Source of the DNA: Diplonema papillatum
Taxonomy: Eukaryota; Euglenozoa; Diplonemea; Diplonemida; Diplonemidae
Assembly (NCBI GenBank): GCA_030068145.1
Contig: JAPJBO010000097.1
Location: 124,001-188,000 of the forward strand
Direction: 5' to 3'
Length of the DNA: 64,000 nucleotides
The notes under the pieces: generated by a model
Database searches by the model: none
Seen by the model: the letters and a program-made list of their open reading frames with translations, nothing else
Told to the model about the DNA's origin: nothing
Shown: one piece after another, positions 53,201 through 64,000 of the stretch
Layout: each line of letters begins with the position of its first letter
Position numbering within the stretch: position 1 is the first letter of the stretch
Position numbers and translations under genes: made by a program

Positions 53201-54630
53201 CCGCCGGCCGCCGCCGCCGGCTTCCGCCGCGACGCGCAGGCCGCGGCCTTCGGGCGAGCGCCGCCGCCCGACGTGCTCTTCGGGGCTGCGGCCGCGGCGC
53301 CACGCGCCTTCTTCGCCGGCGCCTGCGGCCGCAGCCCGGGAACCGGCCCCGCGAGCGCCGTTTTTCCCGACGCTGCGGCGGCTGCTGCCGGCTCGCAGCC
53401 GTCGGCCAGCCCCGTCTGGGCGACGCCCGCGTCCCTCGGATCGAGGGCGGCGGGGAATCGACTCGGGGCTGGGGGCGGGCTTGACCCCGCGGCGGCTGCT
53501 GCTTCGCCGCTGTTCGCGGTCGAGCCGCCGTCCCCCGTCTGGTCGAGGGCCGCGTCCCTCGGATGCTCGACGATCGCGCTGTCGCCGAGAGCGGCGGGGA
53601 ACCGACTCGGAGCTGGGGGTGGGGATGAGCTCAACGCCGCAGCCGAGGCGGCGGCGGCGGCGGCTGCTGCCGCTTCGCCGCTGTTTGCTGTCGAACCGCC
53701 GCCGGCCGGCCCCGTCTGGTCCCTCGGATGCTCGACAAGTCGTTCAGCCACGCCGCCGCCGAGGGCAGCGGGGAGCCGACGCGGCTGAGCTGGGGGCGGG
53801 GGTGAGCCCAACGCCGCAGCCGGGGCGGCGGCGCCGCTGCCGCCCGCAACCGAGGTGGGCGCGGCGCCCCTCCCGTCGGCATGCGACCGCTCGACTGGCC
53901 CAGCCGCGCTGCCGCTGAGGGCAGGCTGGGCTGGGGGTGAGCCGAACGCCGTAGCCGGAGCGGCGGCGGCGCCCGTCCTGTCGCCACGGGCCTGCTCTGC
54001 GCCAACGAGTGGCCCAGCCGCGCTGCCGCTGAGGGCAGGAGCGAGCCGACTCGGCTGAGCTAGGGGAGGGCCCGGGGCGGCCGCGGCGCCGCCGGGCGCC
54101 GCCTGGTCGGCGCTCCGCTCCGCCGCCGGGGGCGACGGGAGTCTTTCCACGACAGACAGCTGCGCGGTGTCCCTGCAGACGGCGGGTTCACTCCGCGCGA
54201 AGCTGAACGCGTGGTTCGGTGCGGGTTGTTCAACAGGCGGCTTCAAGTCACTGGTTGGCGAAGAACCACCGGTGAACCCACACGTGCTGACCATGGATGC
54301 ACCGGAGGTGGTCCGCATAGTGGACGACAGGGAATCGCGGGACAGTCCGGTCTGCAGTGAAGGCGACACCGCCGTGCTGAGCCGGGGCGCTGCCTTCTTC
54401 TCGCCCAAAGGTGGATGGCCCGAAGGCCCCGGTACAAACTGCTTCCCCGAACCCGCGGTGCCGGCGGGCGAAGGCCTGCGGCTTGGGGCAAGCGGGACCC
54501 CCGACGCGTCCGCCGCAAGCGCGCCGCCCGATTCCAGCCCTCCCGCCGGCGGGCTGCGGCATATGCGGCAGCCCCCGGGTCCCCGGCTCTCGACGTGCTG
54601 GCACTGGCCCATCGTCATCACTGCGGCCAT
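50299..54630 (-). CDS. Tubulin-tyrosine-ligase-like enzyme (TTLL), 2 exons, ~1056 aa
   Basis: This is a predicted glutamate or glycine ligase acting on tubulin tails, in the axoneme or cytoskeleton. Exon 1 (54630-52570) begins with a long Ala/Pro/Ser-rich tail with internal repeats (VEHPRDAALDQTG, GSTANSGEAAAAA). It then enters the TTL fold (YFRPFFTYGIELLSKAPGH, VQIVSHFPRTELVCDK, SFTPTS). Exon 2 (51408-50299) carries the ATP-grasp core: WIVKEDRGAGGQGI, RYIEPPLLIEGKRFDIRVYV, HVTNHAINSKAPGY, CYELFGYDLIV and the metal-binding YLLEVNQFPSW. The join TTG|GTATGC to CAAACAG|GAAGAAGTG keeps phase 0 and restores a continuous TTL alignment (SEAYL-EEVERNPKGAW). The start is uncertain; Met 54630 or 54618 precede the tail and the frame is open to 54900. 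Two truncated 3' copies lie downstream. The exact TTLL subfamily is not resolved. Confidence 0.9.
51403..51990. repeat. Minisatellite in the TTLL intron, 33-bp unit, ~18 copies
   Basis: On the gene strand the unit reads CAATCTCAAGCCAACTACTG followed by CAGACAGGAAGAA. The last unit overlaps the exon-2 junction itself (GCAAACAG|GAAGAA), so every unit contains a near-copy of the 3' splice site and the first six exon bases. Most units are 33 bp; one near the exon is 31 bp. Confidence 0.95.
52010..52569 (-). other. Remainder of the TTLL intron
   Basis: This is unique sequence, except that 52215-52260 ('AAACTCGGGGGCTCATCTTC') resembles exon-1 sequence at 52812-52850, a likely degenerate partial duplicate. 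Another repeat, 'GGGAAGTACTGAATGC', lies near 52400. No exon is needed here to complete the TTL domain. Confidence 0.55.
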
Positions 54631-56134
54631 CCCTCCGGTGGGGCGCGGCGTTCCGGGCAGGACATCACGCGGGCCGCGCTGGGTTCCAGTAGGTCCGACA
54701 CTTCTTCTTTTATTCTTTTTGTTCCTGAAATCGCGGTCGCCGATCCCCCAACCGCCAGCATCATGTACTTGATGCGACGCGGAACAAGTGCTGACAGCAC
54801 CGCCCGGCGAATAGAGGGCCGCAAAAGTGGTAAGTTGACCAGTCGGGGGGTGCTTAGCAGCCCCCCGACCGTCCGAATGGCCTGATGGCTGAGTGCACAC
54901 CTAAGCAGGGCTGCATCCTTGTGTTGCACCCATGTTGTGTGTAAGGCTTCGTGGGGGTCTGGTCAACCACCGCATCACAATAGGCGCAACCCTTTCTCGA
55001 CGATTGGGCAGTCGGGAAGAAGAGAAAAGCAAACCAAGACCTGCCCCCTGCGTCTGCTGTCTCCGGCTGCTTCGGCAGCCGACACATACTACTACTTTAG
55101 TACACGGTAGGAACTGGAGCAAAGCGCATGGCAGATTGAGCACACCACCCGAGCCTACAACAGGAGAATTCGGGTGGGTTGAGGTGGGTCTACTGAGACT
55201 GGATTTTTAGTTATCAGGTTTCTGTCAGACTTCTCTCCGTCCTTCCCTTTCTGATCAAGAACGAACTCGATGACCCAAGCCGAGACCGAGTGCGAGAGGC
55301 CAGAAGCTAGCTGACAATTCCTACAACTACCTGAAACAGCGAAGTGCCGAGAGTAGCCTGTCCAATTCTTTGTGTTTCCGACGATCCCGCGGGGCGTACG
55401 TAGATTGGTGTCTTTCGACCTTTTGTTTGATTCGTGAGGTACATGTGGACAGTAGCTACTCCGAGCTACACTATAACTCATGCGTGAGCAGGATACCGAC
55501 TCTGCTGCCTTCCGCTGATGACCCGCGCCACAATTAAAATGAACGAGTGAAGCTGCTCTGGCTGGGCAGCCGACATGTGGTGCTGCGGCCATATAACGGG
55601 AAGTCTCCGGCCTTGCGCAAGACGTCGTCTTTCTCACAGTCGCTGATGCATGCACCCCACGCCTGGCGACTATGCAATGCCAAAATATGTGGACGCAAAG
55701 AGAGAAGCGAGAAAAAATATCAAGAGAATGGCGTCCTCACGACAGGTGTCGAGGACCAGCCTCGTTTCATGGACCGGGGCCACTAAAGAAGCGCTATAGT
55801 TGGGTGGAAAGGAGGAAGGGAGGCGTCACGGAAACGAAAGCTTGAAAAATGGAATGTCAGAAAGGCCCTCCAGCGGATGGTGACCTGACATCTTTTCGCT
55901 CCATGACTGGGCCATCGAACAGCAAAGGTGGTGCGGGATCCCTGCAGCACTAGCATACTTTCAATGAAAAAAGTCAGACCCTTCTTCGGTGTTCCGGGTT
56001 TGTACTGTATGGACCGCACCACTGTAGAAACGCAACCCGCTGCTTACGCGGAGAGAGTTGTCAGCAAAAAAGAGTCCAACACCGTTTCACGCACGCAGTT
56101 GCGACCTGCCATGCGCGGGAGTGGCATTTGTGTC
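54631..56134. other. Region upstream of TTLL
   Basis: It holds the putative TTLL leader (a possible acceptor at GATTTCAG near 54730), a copy of the repeat found in the TTLL 3' tandem units (55108-55145, 'GGAGCAAAGCGCATGGCAG'), and a segment (55505-55970) shared with 27410-27960 and partly with 57120-57330. I see no other gene. Confidence 0.5.
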
Positions 56135-56521
56135 TCAGGCGCACTTCTTCATGCAGATCTTACACTTCCTTTTGCAGTTCCCAGACTGGCAGTCAGAATT
56201 CGAACCGCACAGGTCACCACTGCTTCCATCCCGGCACCTGAGCTTCTCGCAATACCCGAGGCAATCCGAGTCACTTACGCAGACTGCTCCTTCGGGCTTG
56301 CCGGCTGTGCACTGTGAGAACGGCCGAATCCCATAACACGTAAGTCCAGACTGGCAGTCAGAATCAAAACCGCACGGGTCGCCACTACTCCCATTGAAGC
56401 ACATAAGCTTGTGACAGTACCCCTTGCAGTCCGAGTCCTTGAGACAGGCAAGCCCTTCGTTCTTCTGAGCATGCGCACCGAGGAGCCCCATGGCCAACAA
56501 GCAGAATGCCAGGCGAGACAT
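56135..56521 (-). CDS. Small secreted cysteine-rich protein, 128 aa
   Basis: It begins with a clear signal peptide ([18 protein letters not shown]). The mature part has about 22 cysteines in two tandem units of the form DSDCxGYCxKLxCxxGSSGDxCG followed by SDCQSGLTC or SDCQSGNC. The second unit ends in a Cys/Lys-rich tail (KRKCKICMKKCA). The protein is probably exported and disulfide-bonded. The arrangement recalls Dickkopf-type cysteine-rich domains, but I cannot assign a family or function. The start Met is set by the signal peptide. A frameshifted copy (28051-28424) and a relic (13164-13406) show a dispersed family; this copy and the relic sit next to repeat D. Confidence 0.8.
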   Translation of the reverse strand: MSRLAFCLLAMGLLGAHAQKNEGLACLKDSDCKGYCHKLMCFNGSSGDPCGFDSDCQSGLTCYGIRPFSQCTAGKPEGAVCVSDSDCLGYCEKLRCRDGSSGDLCGSNSDCQSGNCKRKCKICMKKCA

Positions 56522-57493
56522 ATCGCATGAATGCCCTGCGATAAGTGACGAACTTAATAATGAGTGTTAGTGTGATTTCTGAGGTTGAAGTTGAAAAAAG
56601 GGCAGGTTCCGTTTGTACTCTTCTCGTCGTGCCCGGTTCGGAGCAGAGCTGCGAGCGCCCGAAGCGAAAAGTGTACAACACTTGTCACGCTGCCGTTTTT
56701 CGGTCCTGTCCTTCCGAAGGGTAGGGGGGTGGGTGGGGCGGGATGGGCAGCGGAGCGTGGGAAGATGCCAGCTTCTTCATTCCAACATTCGGCTCAAGAC
56801 TTCTGCTTTCGTCTTCCGGATGCTTGCTGTCTGGGTCTGGGGGGTTCGGCTCCGTAGCAGCAACTCGTGAAAAACATCACGAGACAGCAGACCGGTGGTG
56901 CTCTTGAACTTCTTACAAGAGATGCTGGGTCTCTGCTCCTGACACAGGGCACACAGTTTACTCGACGACACATACGTGCCGCTGCCCCAGCCGTTCGTGA
57001 CACTTGCTACTGCAACCTACAATGACAAGTGCGGGTTGCTGCAGGTGGTTCATGGTATTCTAAAAGAAGAAACTCAGCGCTACCAGTGCCCGCAGAGAAT
57101 GATCTTCTCATTTTCACGTTCCGATGACGCACGCCACGATTCAAAACGAACGAGTGAAGCTGCTCTGGCTGGGCATGGGCATACCCGGACAGGCCAAATA
57201 AAGGGAAAGGCTTCCGGCCTTGCGCGAGGTGTCGTCTTTCTTACAATCGCTGGTGCGTGCACCCCACGCCTGGAGAGGGTACACACTACGCCGTGCCAAA
57301 ATATGTGGACTTCTGCTGTCGTCTTGCGGGTGCTAGCTGGCTGGGTCTGGGGGGTGCTGGGCTCTTGAAACCTTGGTTGTTGTGCAACCATGCATCAGCC
57401 TAACTCGCAGCGGGGCGGACCCTCACCTGTGGTGGATCAGAAAACCGGAGAACGAAATAAGTCGCTGAAAAGGGATGGTGTTACGAGATTCAC

Positions 57494-57844
57494 GTGCGCG
57501 GGAGTGCGTCCACCATTGGTCGCTGGGTCCAGTTGGCTGCCTTGAAAACTGGGCCCAGCGACCTGGATCCCCCAAAACTGCGTTGGCAAGTGTTCTACAA
57601 CGAAGTGGCAACGTGGGGCGGAGCAGGCACTTGTTTGGAGGTGCGGTCCGTCTGTGCGGCTAACGAATGCACACGGATTTGTTGTCCGTTACAAACACGG
57701 CTGCCGGACAATCTCCAACACCTGCCCGGCAGGCAAGTTCCCGATGAGCACAAGAGGAGACGTGCATCGCAAAAGTCGAGTCGTGGCGTCTCGCGCAGAG
57801 TCTGTCCATGGTGCTCGGAAACCCTGAGGGAAACTTCGGAGTGA
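57494..57844 (+). CDS. Unidentified ORF, ~116 aa
   Basis: The frame reads in protein-like fashion: LRWQVFYNEVATWGG, then AANECTRICCPLQTRLPDN, and a C-terminal VCPWCSETLRETSE with a CxxC pair. It starts with Met 57494 and ends with a normal stop. I find no family and no splice signals that would extend it. It could be a real short gene, a terminal exon or chance in GC-balanced sequence. Confidence 0.3.
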   Translation: MRGSASTIGRWVQLAALKTGPSDLDPPKLRWQVFYNEVATWGGAGTCLEVRSVCAANECTRICCPLQTRLPDNLQHLPGRQVPDEHKRRRASQKSSRGVSRRVCPWCSETLRETSE

Positions 57845-59468
57845 ACGAGCTACTACATGGTTCGATGAGTCGTTTCGCGCCTATACCCAGCTTTGACAAG
57901 CCATTTGCACGTCAACACCGCACGGACCTTCACCAGGGTTTCCCCGCTTCGTCCTATCCAGGCATAATTCACCATTTTTCGGGTCCGAACGAGTGTACTT
58001 AACCTCAAATCCGTTTCCAGTGAACCAGAATATCGGGAGCTAGGCACGTTGTTGCCGCAGCAGTCGGTTTCTTTGTGGATGCTGAGAAAATGAAATGTGA
58101 AGGCAATCCGACCAGAAGGCTCGACTGAGCACGAAGAAACGAGGAAGGGGGATGCGAGGGAAAAAAGATGGGGAAATGTGAAAACGGGTTTTTGCCTAGA
58201 GGCTTTTCGTGTTATTCTGAAGAAAAGGATAGAAGAAGTGCATAGTTTTTTTGGAGGAAGAGAAGGGCGAAAGCCGGAACGAGGCGGAGGTGGGATGCAA
58301 GACCTGGGTGGGGGTCCCAGCAGGGGTGCCCCCTGCAAGACGCCCACTGCTTGGCACAAGGTGAGCACACGGCACGGGGCTGCGGGTGAGCGGGTCTACC
58401 CCCGACTGGTGGACTGCTGATGAACCTGCGATAGTTTGGATGCGCATGCAAATAATATGTGGCGATAATCTGCATCGCCGGCGTCGCGGTTACCTCTTCG
58501 CACGTGATGTGTCATGCTTTCACCTCTTCAGCTCGTCTTGATCGTTGCTTTCAGGCGCGCGCTTAGGTGCTGTGATAGACTGTAGCTGCCTGTGATAGCC
58601 TGCGATAACCTGTGCTAGCCTGTGACAGGCTATGATAGTTTCAGCTCAGTGTATGTTTGATCAAAGTAACTGTGATAGACAGCAGCACGCAGTTCGATGC
58701 ACTTCCAGGAAATAGGGGTGGCTCGCTCAACGTGCGTGAGCGAGCCTACTGAGTCACACAGGTGCGGTTGCTCTGCAGCTCTGACTCAAAGCTTCGCCGG
58801 AGTCGAGATCGCGTTTGTTTTCCGTCCGTGAACTGATGACGCTGCGATTGAATGAAGTGGGCGACCGTGTGAACTGATGATCAGCCGGTGCCACGGCGCC
58901 ACGATTGAAAATGAGCGAGGAAGCTGCTCTGGCTGGCAGCCTGTGCAACCGGATTGCCGATGACAGCACGCCAACTTGCCGCGACTCCACAGAACTCTAA
59001 GCCGTCCTGTGGCAAAGCGGTGTTGCCAGATGTGGCGTGACTCACTCAAAACTTGACTTAACACACACGCGTCCTCCGGGCAAAGCCTGCGGGAAAGATC
59101 CTCCGCCAGAATACAAAGCTTCGTGCAGTGGTCAGGCAGAATCTGGCCGGGTTTGAGGAAGCAGGAAGTGGGCAAGAAAAGTCGATGCTAGCAGCGGGGG
59201 TGAAGAATTGGGGTAAACCCTTGCGGACGGGCGGGGACAGTTACCCAGGGTGCAGAGAGACCTCTGGGTAAACTCTCCGGTACAACGTCAAGAGTTTTAT
59301 GATGAGGGACCCGAGGCTCCTCGGGAAGGTCGCGTAAACATCTGTGCACAGCAGCAAATATGCATCTCTTTTGACGTGTCATTACTCTGAAGATGCAGAA
59401 CCCGAACTTCAGCTCAGGTACCTTCTTTTTCGCACACTCCCGTCCGAAAGAGATTGATTTTATAAAGA

Positions 59469-59640
59469 GCGCGCTTGGAATGGGTATGTGCTCAAGACCG
59501 CACTAGTCCCGTCTGCGCCGTGTTTTGGTCCTTTAAGCCACAGACACATAAGGCGGACCATCATCAGCGCGGAACCTGAGTGTCTGCAGACAGGACTGCG
59601 GTGTGAGTCTGGTTTGTCAGGCGGCTGTTCGTAGCTAGTG
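59469..59640 (+). repeat. Dispersed ~170-bp repeat, copy 5
   Basis: The best match to the 3748 copy: 'CGCTTGGAATGGGTATGTGC', 'GGACCATCATCAGCGCGGAA', 'GTGTGAGTCTGGTTTGTCAG' and 'GCGGCTGTTCGTAGCT'. Confidence 0.8.
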
Positions 59641-60470
59641 GTGCTTGCGGGGAGGGGCTAGAACGTGCTGAGGAAGGGGGTGGGGATGGGAGGAAGGCCT
59701 TTTTTCGTGGACCTTCCCCGTGAAGCAGCGTTCCTTTCGCCCGCAGCTCCACCGCCTGCGGGCAGCACTGGGAAATTGGGTCTTAGGACGCACCGGCTCT
59801 TTTTGTTTTATTTTTCTTTGTCTCGCTACAATCAACCGACTGTTTTTGTTGGCGCAAAAGTTCGCTTGTTTGCTTTTTTTTCTGCCCTTGTTGTGTGTTT
59901 CCAATCCCGTACGGGCGTACAGGGGACTTTTTCGTTTTTTTTTTTCTCGCTTGCTAAATTAGGCCTTATTTCCAGTCCGAAACCCTTCAGGCGCAGCCGA
60001 CCGTCGAACGGCTGTATGGCAAGGAGCTTCGAGAGCTCTGGGAAACAATCGCTTGAGCTTGTGTCGGGATGGATGATTGCAATTCCAGCAAACCCCTCTG
60101 GAACGTCTGTTCCAGGGGGCTCGATGGGGGTCGCGGCAGGGTGGTGCCGGTATTCGATGCAAAGTCGTCATATATTTTAGAGTTAAAGTTCGCTTGAAAT
60201 ACCGGGGGTTTAGGGTCTCCGTGTGACCGTTCATGAAAGGGTTCTCTTAGAGCAAGAAAGGGCTATGTGGTTACGGGTTGTATATTTAGTGCACGCTTTC
60301 GTTATGGGTTATGGCTAGCCATATCCGGGACTGTTTGTGACCGACACCAAGTACATTCCTTCGTTTTGTGGGTTGCAAAGTCCCCGCATCAATCTGGTGA
60401 CGAAGCGCGAAAACGTCGCTTCTGAAACTGTATTGTATCTGCGCATGGCTCGAGCAGGCCATGTCACGAG

Positions 60471-60840
60471 AACTTCTCTCTTTTCTGCGTTGAAGATGAT
60501 GGAAACCCTTTTTTTGAACTTGCGCCATGATGAGGATCGATGACTGCAAGAAATTTCCGGCTTCCCGGTCCACGTCGTACAGACGTGCGTAGGAACTTCT
60601 CTCTTTTCTGCGTTGAAGAGGATGGGAAAGTCTTTTTTGAACTTGCGCCATGATGAGGATCGATGACTGCAAGAAATTTCCGGCTTCCCGGTCCACGTCG
60701 TACAGACGTGCGTAGGAACTTCTCTCTTTTCTGCGTTGAAGAGGATGGGAAAGTCTTTTTTGAACTTGCGCCATGATGAGGATCGATGACTGCAAGAAAT
60801 TTCCGGCTTCCTAGTCCACGTCGTACAGACGTGTGTAGGC
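60471..60840. repeat. Tandem repeat, 123-bp unit, 3 copies
   Basis: 'AGGAACTTCTCTCTTTTCTG' starts at 60591 and 60714, with a diverged first copy near 60468. The unit is 123 bp, i.e. 41 codons, and the minus strand is open across all copies (MAQVQKRLSHPLQRRKERSS per unit). The frame has no recognisable domain or flanking gene, so I list it as repeat, not CDS. Confidence 0.9.
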
Positions 60841-61764
60841 AGGACCTGGTGGGGTCACTGAACCAAACCGCCAGGGTCGTTGTTGTGTATGAAGATTCCT
60901 CGCGCGTTGCAACTCGAACTCATTGATGAAACGAATGATTAAAGTCTACTTGCTAAAAATTTGCTACACTTCCCTGGCAAAAAGTCCAATGAAATGGTTT
61001 AGGGGACTAGTCCCCGTTGGGCACATTTTCATTGGGAAGTACTGGGAAATGCACTTTTTTGCAAATTCTTACCAGGAATTGTAATGCAAAATAGGGACTA
61101 GTCCCCTAAGGGCACATTTCCCAAAGTCTAAGAACACGCCAGGGTACGTTCAAGAAGTTGCCGCCTCTCCTCTCGTTGTCGAAAGCGCACTCTCGGCACC
61201 CTTCAGCCTCCCACGATGCCTCCTGCCTGACGGCTTGAAGAAGACGGTGCTTCGCTTTGTTTGCGCAAGCCGTTTGATCGTTTTGCCACAAAAAGCACGC
61301 TTACGTCTTCTTAGCATTGTAGGGCAAGCAAGGTTGTTACTTGTGAGTACTAACAAAAGGTGAGGCAACTGATACCCTGATAAATCACGCCACTGCGAAG
61401 GAAAAGAACGGGGCTTTGCGCTGATAAGCGAAAGCAACGAGCGATCAGCACCAGCTGGTCGAGCGAGCCCCCGGCTCGTGGAAAAGATACTTGGCCAGTG
61501 TTTGGGCAGAGAGCATCGCCTATTGTGCATGTTCGATGCTAGCATTTTCAAGGGAGGAAGAGGTTTCCTGTATAACGATAGCTTTTAGTTTCTTGTGTAA
61601 CCAACCGCTGCTCCGTAATTGTCCCCTTCAGTACCAATCAATCGTTGCATCGTTGCAGGAAATCATGGGTTTTTTTTTTTTTTTTGCATCGTTGCATCCA
61701 GGGGTTTATATAGCTTTTCCTCCTCTGTAGAAAAGTCCTTTTCGCCCCCTCGGGGTCCTGTGTG

Positions 61765-62510
61765 GGATCCAACATTAATTAGAATTGGTAGTCAAGAGAC
61801 AAGCACTACCATGCCAGTCCAGCCCAACACAACCCAACCTCAGTGTTGGTAATAAGAATCGGACAAAATGATTTGTAAGAGAGGGGGGCCTGGGGGGCAG
61901 CGCCCCCCAGCGCACGGTACGGTACAGCGAAGAATTCCCGCGCCAGTCAACTTCTATATGGAATCCAAATTTAACTAGAATCGGTAGCCAACGTCTGATG
62001 CCAAATCCCAAATCTAATTAGAATTTGTAGTCAACGTCCAATTTCCGATTCCAAATTTAATTAGAATTGGTAGTCAACGTTCTAGTTTGGATCCAAATTT
62101 AATTAGAATTGGTGGTCAACGTCTAAGTTCGGATCCAAAATCAATTATAATTGGTAGTCAACGTCTGATGCCAAATCCAAAATTTAATTAGAATTGATAG
62201 GCAACGTCCAGTTTCGGATCCCAAATTTAATTACAATTGGTAGTCAACGTCTGATGCCGAATCCCAAACTTAATTAGAATTGGTAGTCAACGTCCAATTT
62301 CGGATTCCAAATTTAATTAGAATTGGCAGTCAACGTCTGATGTCGTACCCAATTTCAATTAGACTTGGTAGTCAGTGTCCAATTTCGGGTTCCAAATTTA
62401 ATTAGAATTGGTAGTCAACGTCCAATTTCCGATTCTGAATTTAATTAGAATTGGTAGTCAACGGCCAATTTCGGATCTCAAATTCAATTAGACTTGGGAG
62501 TCAACGTCTC
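61765..62510. repeat. AT-rich minisatellite, ~40-bp unit, about 14 copies
   Basis: The core AATTTAATTAGAATTGGTAG followed by TCAACGTC recurs roughly every 38-45 bp with frequent substitutions and alternating spacers ('CAATTTCGGATTCC' or 'TGATGCCAAATCCC'). It has no coding potential. Confidence 0.93.
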
Positions 62511-63050
62511 GCCACCCACCACCCTTTGGCCCTCCCGCCCCTGGCCCTCCTCCCTCCTCTTCCCCCGCCTCCTTTTTACTCATCCTGCCCCCATGGCTTC
62601 GCCATGGCTTCGCCCCTTGGCCCTCCTGCCTCGGCTCCCCCCTTTATCACCCCTGCCTTGGCTCACCCCTTGCCGCTAATCCCGGTTGGCAGCGACCCGG
62701 CCCTACCCCGACCCCCGCCCAAAATTAATTCAATTTTTTTCTTCGCGCTCGGGGTGGCCCCGAGCCCCAGACCCATATATAAATCACTGTTGCATCGTTG
62801 CATGATCGTTGCTCACTATGGTAGGGATAGGGCAACCATGCAACGATGCAGTGCAGCGATGTAGTGCAACGATGTAGTGCAACGATGTAGTGCAGCGATG
62901 TATGCGATGTCGTGCAACGATAGGAGTAACAAACCATAGGTTTGAACTGCGTATGCAGCAGTAGTGCAACTATAGGACACCATGCAACGATGCAATGGTT
63001 GGTTGGTTCAGTCTGTTGTTGCAACTACATGTGATGATGATGATGATGAG
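62511..63050. repeat. GC-rich unique patch, then 'GCAACGATGTAGT' iterations
   Basis: Bases 62511-62770 are C-rich unique sequence. From 62787 to 63000 the motif 'TGCATCGTTGCA' and 'GCAACGATGTAGT' is reiterated about ten times in both orientations. The same motif appears at 61638-61695 and 63395-63407, so it is a locally dispersed repeat. Confidence 0.75.
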
Positions 63051-63059
63051 CTGGCGTGT

Positions 63060-63318
63060 CAGCTGATGAAGCCAGTGACAGCGACGTGAGCGACTCTTCG
63101 GTGGATGACACTTCTTCGGCAGACAACGACGATTCATCTCTTGATGAGAAACCTCTTTCGCAATCGCGTGTTCCCGTGCAAGTCCGGCCTCCAGAAGTGA
63201 CCCCTGCACCAGTGAATACAGAGCCAGAATCGTTGCTGACCCAGGCATCTGCACCAACCGCAAACACAGGAAAAGTGCGAAAGGCCGCTGCTGCTGGTCT
63301 CTCGAGCTTTGGCTTCAC
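63060..63318 (+). CDS. Possible internal exon, acidic Ser/Asp-rich, unidentified
   Basis: After a plausible acceptor (GCGTGTCAG at 63061) a frame runs DEASDSDVSDSSVDDTS, SADNDDSSLDEKPLSQS and GKVRKAAAAGLSSFGF to a consensus donor (ACG|GTAGGTGAC at 63318). The acidic low-complexity segment followed by a basic patch is typical of nuclear proteins. Neighbouring exons were not found in this window, so the gene is not identified. Confidence 0.35.
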
Positions 63319-63584
63319 GGTAGGTGACTATCCGCCAAGAAGACGAGTACTAGTATTTATTCGTCTTTGGGCAGTATGCAGTTTTTTCTTTTTTGCATCG
63401 TTGCAAGAGGGTCCCGGCCGCCGAGAGTTAGGGATATGTGCGCTTCAGTACAACTGTGCTGACAAAAAAAATAGTATGGCGCTTTCTTTCGTTTGTGCGC
63501 ACTAGCGGAACTCACCTGCTTTGGTAAGTTTCATGTAGTACGCTGCCAACTACTAATTTTTAGTACCAACAATGCCTTGTTAAC

Positions 63585-63780
63585 AGTAGTAGTAGTAGTA
63601 TGTGTCATCCTCATCCGGGAACAAGTCAGGGAGAAGAACGGAGCAATCTTTACAAACAAACGAGTGGCATAAGGTGGCCGCTTGAGCGGCGCCAATCCGA
63701 GCGCACACAGCAGCAGTGACGCGTCGGCAGTATTTGCACTTCAGGATGGGGCTGCCGTCATGAGCGTCGACATTGTTAAC
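63585..63780 (-). CDS. Possible zinc-ribbon-like coding fragment
   Basis: A minus-strand frame reads LKCKYCRRVTAAVCARIG, then ATLCHSFVCKDCSVLL and PDLFPDEDDT before a stop. Two CxxC pairs spaced about 30 residues apart could bind zinc. There is no clear start and it may be an exon or a decayed piece. The rest of the window to 64000 shows nothing I can support. Confidence 0.25.
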
Positions 63781-64000
63781 ACAAAAAAAGTAAGAGAAAA
63801 ATGTAGGGGGGAAGATACTCACTGTTATGCTCTGAGCACACTCGTATTGGGATCACTTGGGAACATTGGTGTTTCGCTGCTGTGAACCCCCGACGCATAG
63901 CAAAACTTGGCACACGTGCCTCACTGGAAGTAAACAGAGGAAATGAACAGGAGCGTGCACGCGAACGCATGAGAATGTGAAAACAAAAAATGCTCGACGG

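Larger units (their letters stand above)
56522..61764. other. Long repeat-rich region without a confident gene
   Basis: It contains repeat D (56528-56690), a second copy of the 55510 segment (57120-57330), part of the kinesin intron-4 sequence (58440-58560) and 10-bp iterations of 'CTGTGATAGC' (58570-58640). It also holds the 3748-family repeat (59469-59640), a 123-bp tandem repeat (60471-60840) and A/G-rich 'GGGGACTAGTCCCC'-like palindromes near 61000-61110. One plus-strand frame (57494-57844) is noted separately. Confidence 0.5.

Overview
This is a gene-sparse, repeat-rich nuclear window of a unicellular flagellated eukaryote. It carries spliceosomal GT-AG introns, a flagellar/cytoskeletal gene set (kinesin, tubulin-tyrosine-ligase-like enzyme) and scattered pieces of 18S rRNA. 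One rRNA piece (48745-48990, minus strand) reads TATTAATGCTGCTGCTG where most eukaryotes have TATTAAAGTTGTTGCAG. I recall the AATGCTG form as a euglenozoan trait. With the long introns, heavy transposon load and co-directional genes, this points to Euglenozoa and most likely a diplonemid. The placement is an inference.

Six host protein genes can be supported and all lie on the minus strand. They are: an 8-exon kinesin (15707 to 4042, 850 aa); a mitochondrial carrier (25106-24216); a Trm9/ALKBH8-type tRNA methyltransferase (43930-43121); a helical, PPR-like, possibly mitochondrial protein (45572-44346); ribosomal protein uS11/RPS14 (47450-46998); and a two-exon TTLL enzyme (54630 to 50299, about 1056 aa). 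A small secreted cysteine-rich protein (56521-56135) belongs to a dispersed family with a frameshifted copy near 28.2 kb and a relic inside a kinesin intron.

The space between genes and the large introns is mostly mobile DNA and tandem repeats. The clearest elements are: (1) a 3,080-bp pogo/Tigger-type DNA transposon (18079-21158) with TA duplications and 29-bp inverted ends, whose single long ORF joins a DDE transposase to cysteine-protease-like modules; (2) hAT transposons abutting each other at 32794-39478, each set in poly-C, one nested inside another and one full-length with a 644-aa transposase; (3) an element with 9-bp target duplications (28447-30197); (4) a hAT MITE with a perfect 8-bp duplication inside kinesin intron 1; (5) several TA-flanked MITEs.

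Four themes recur. Three of the six host genes (carrier, methyltransferase, TTLL) are followed by tandem, partial duplications of their own 3' ends. Kinesin introns are filled with minisatellites, MITEs and a 0.5-kb 18S rRNA piece. The TTLL intron is an 18-unit minisatellite that reiterates its own 3' splice-site motif. hAT insertions are linked to homopolymeric C tracts. Apart from the transposase polyprotein I see no operon-like functional cluster; the host genes are unrelated housekeeping or cytoskeletal functions.
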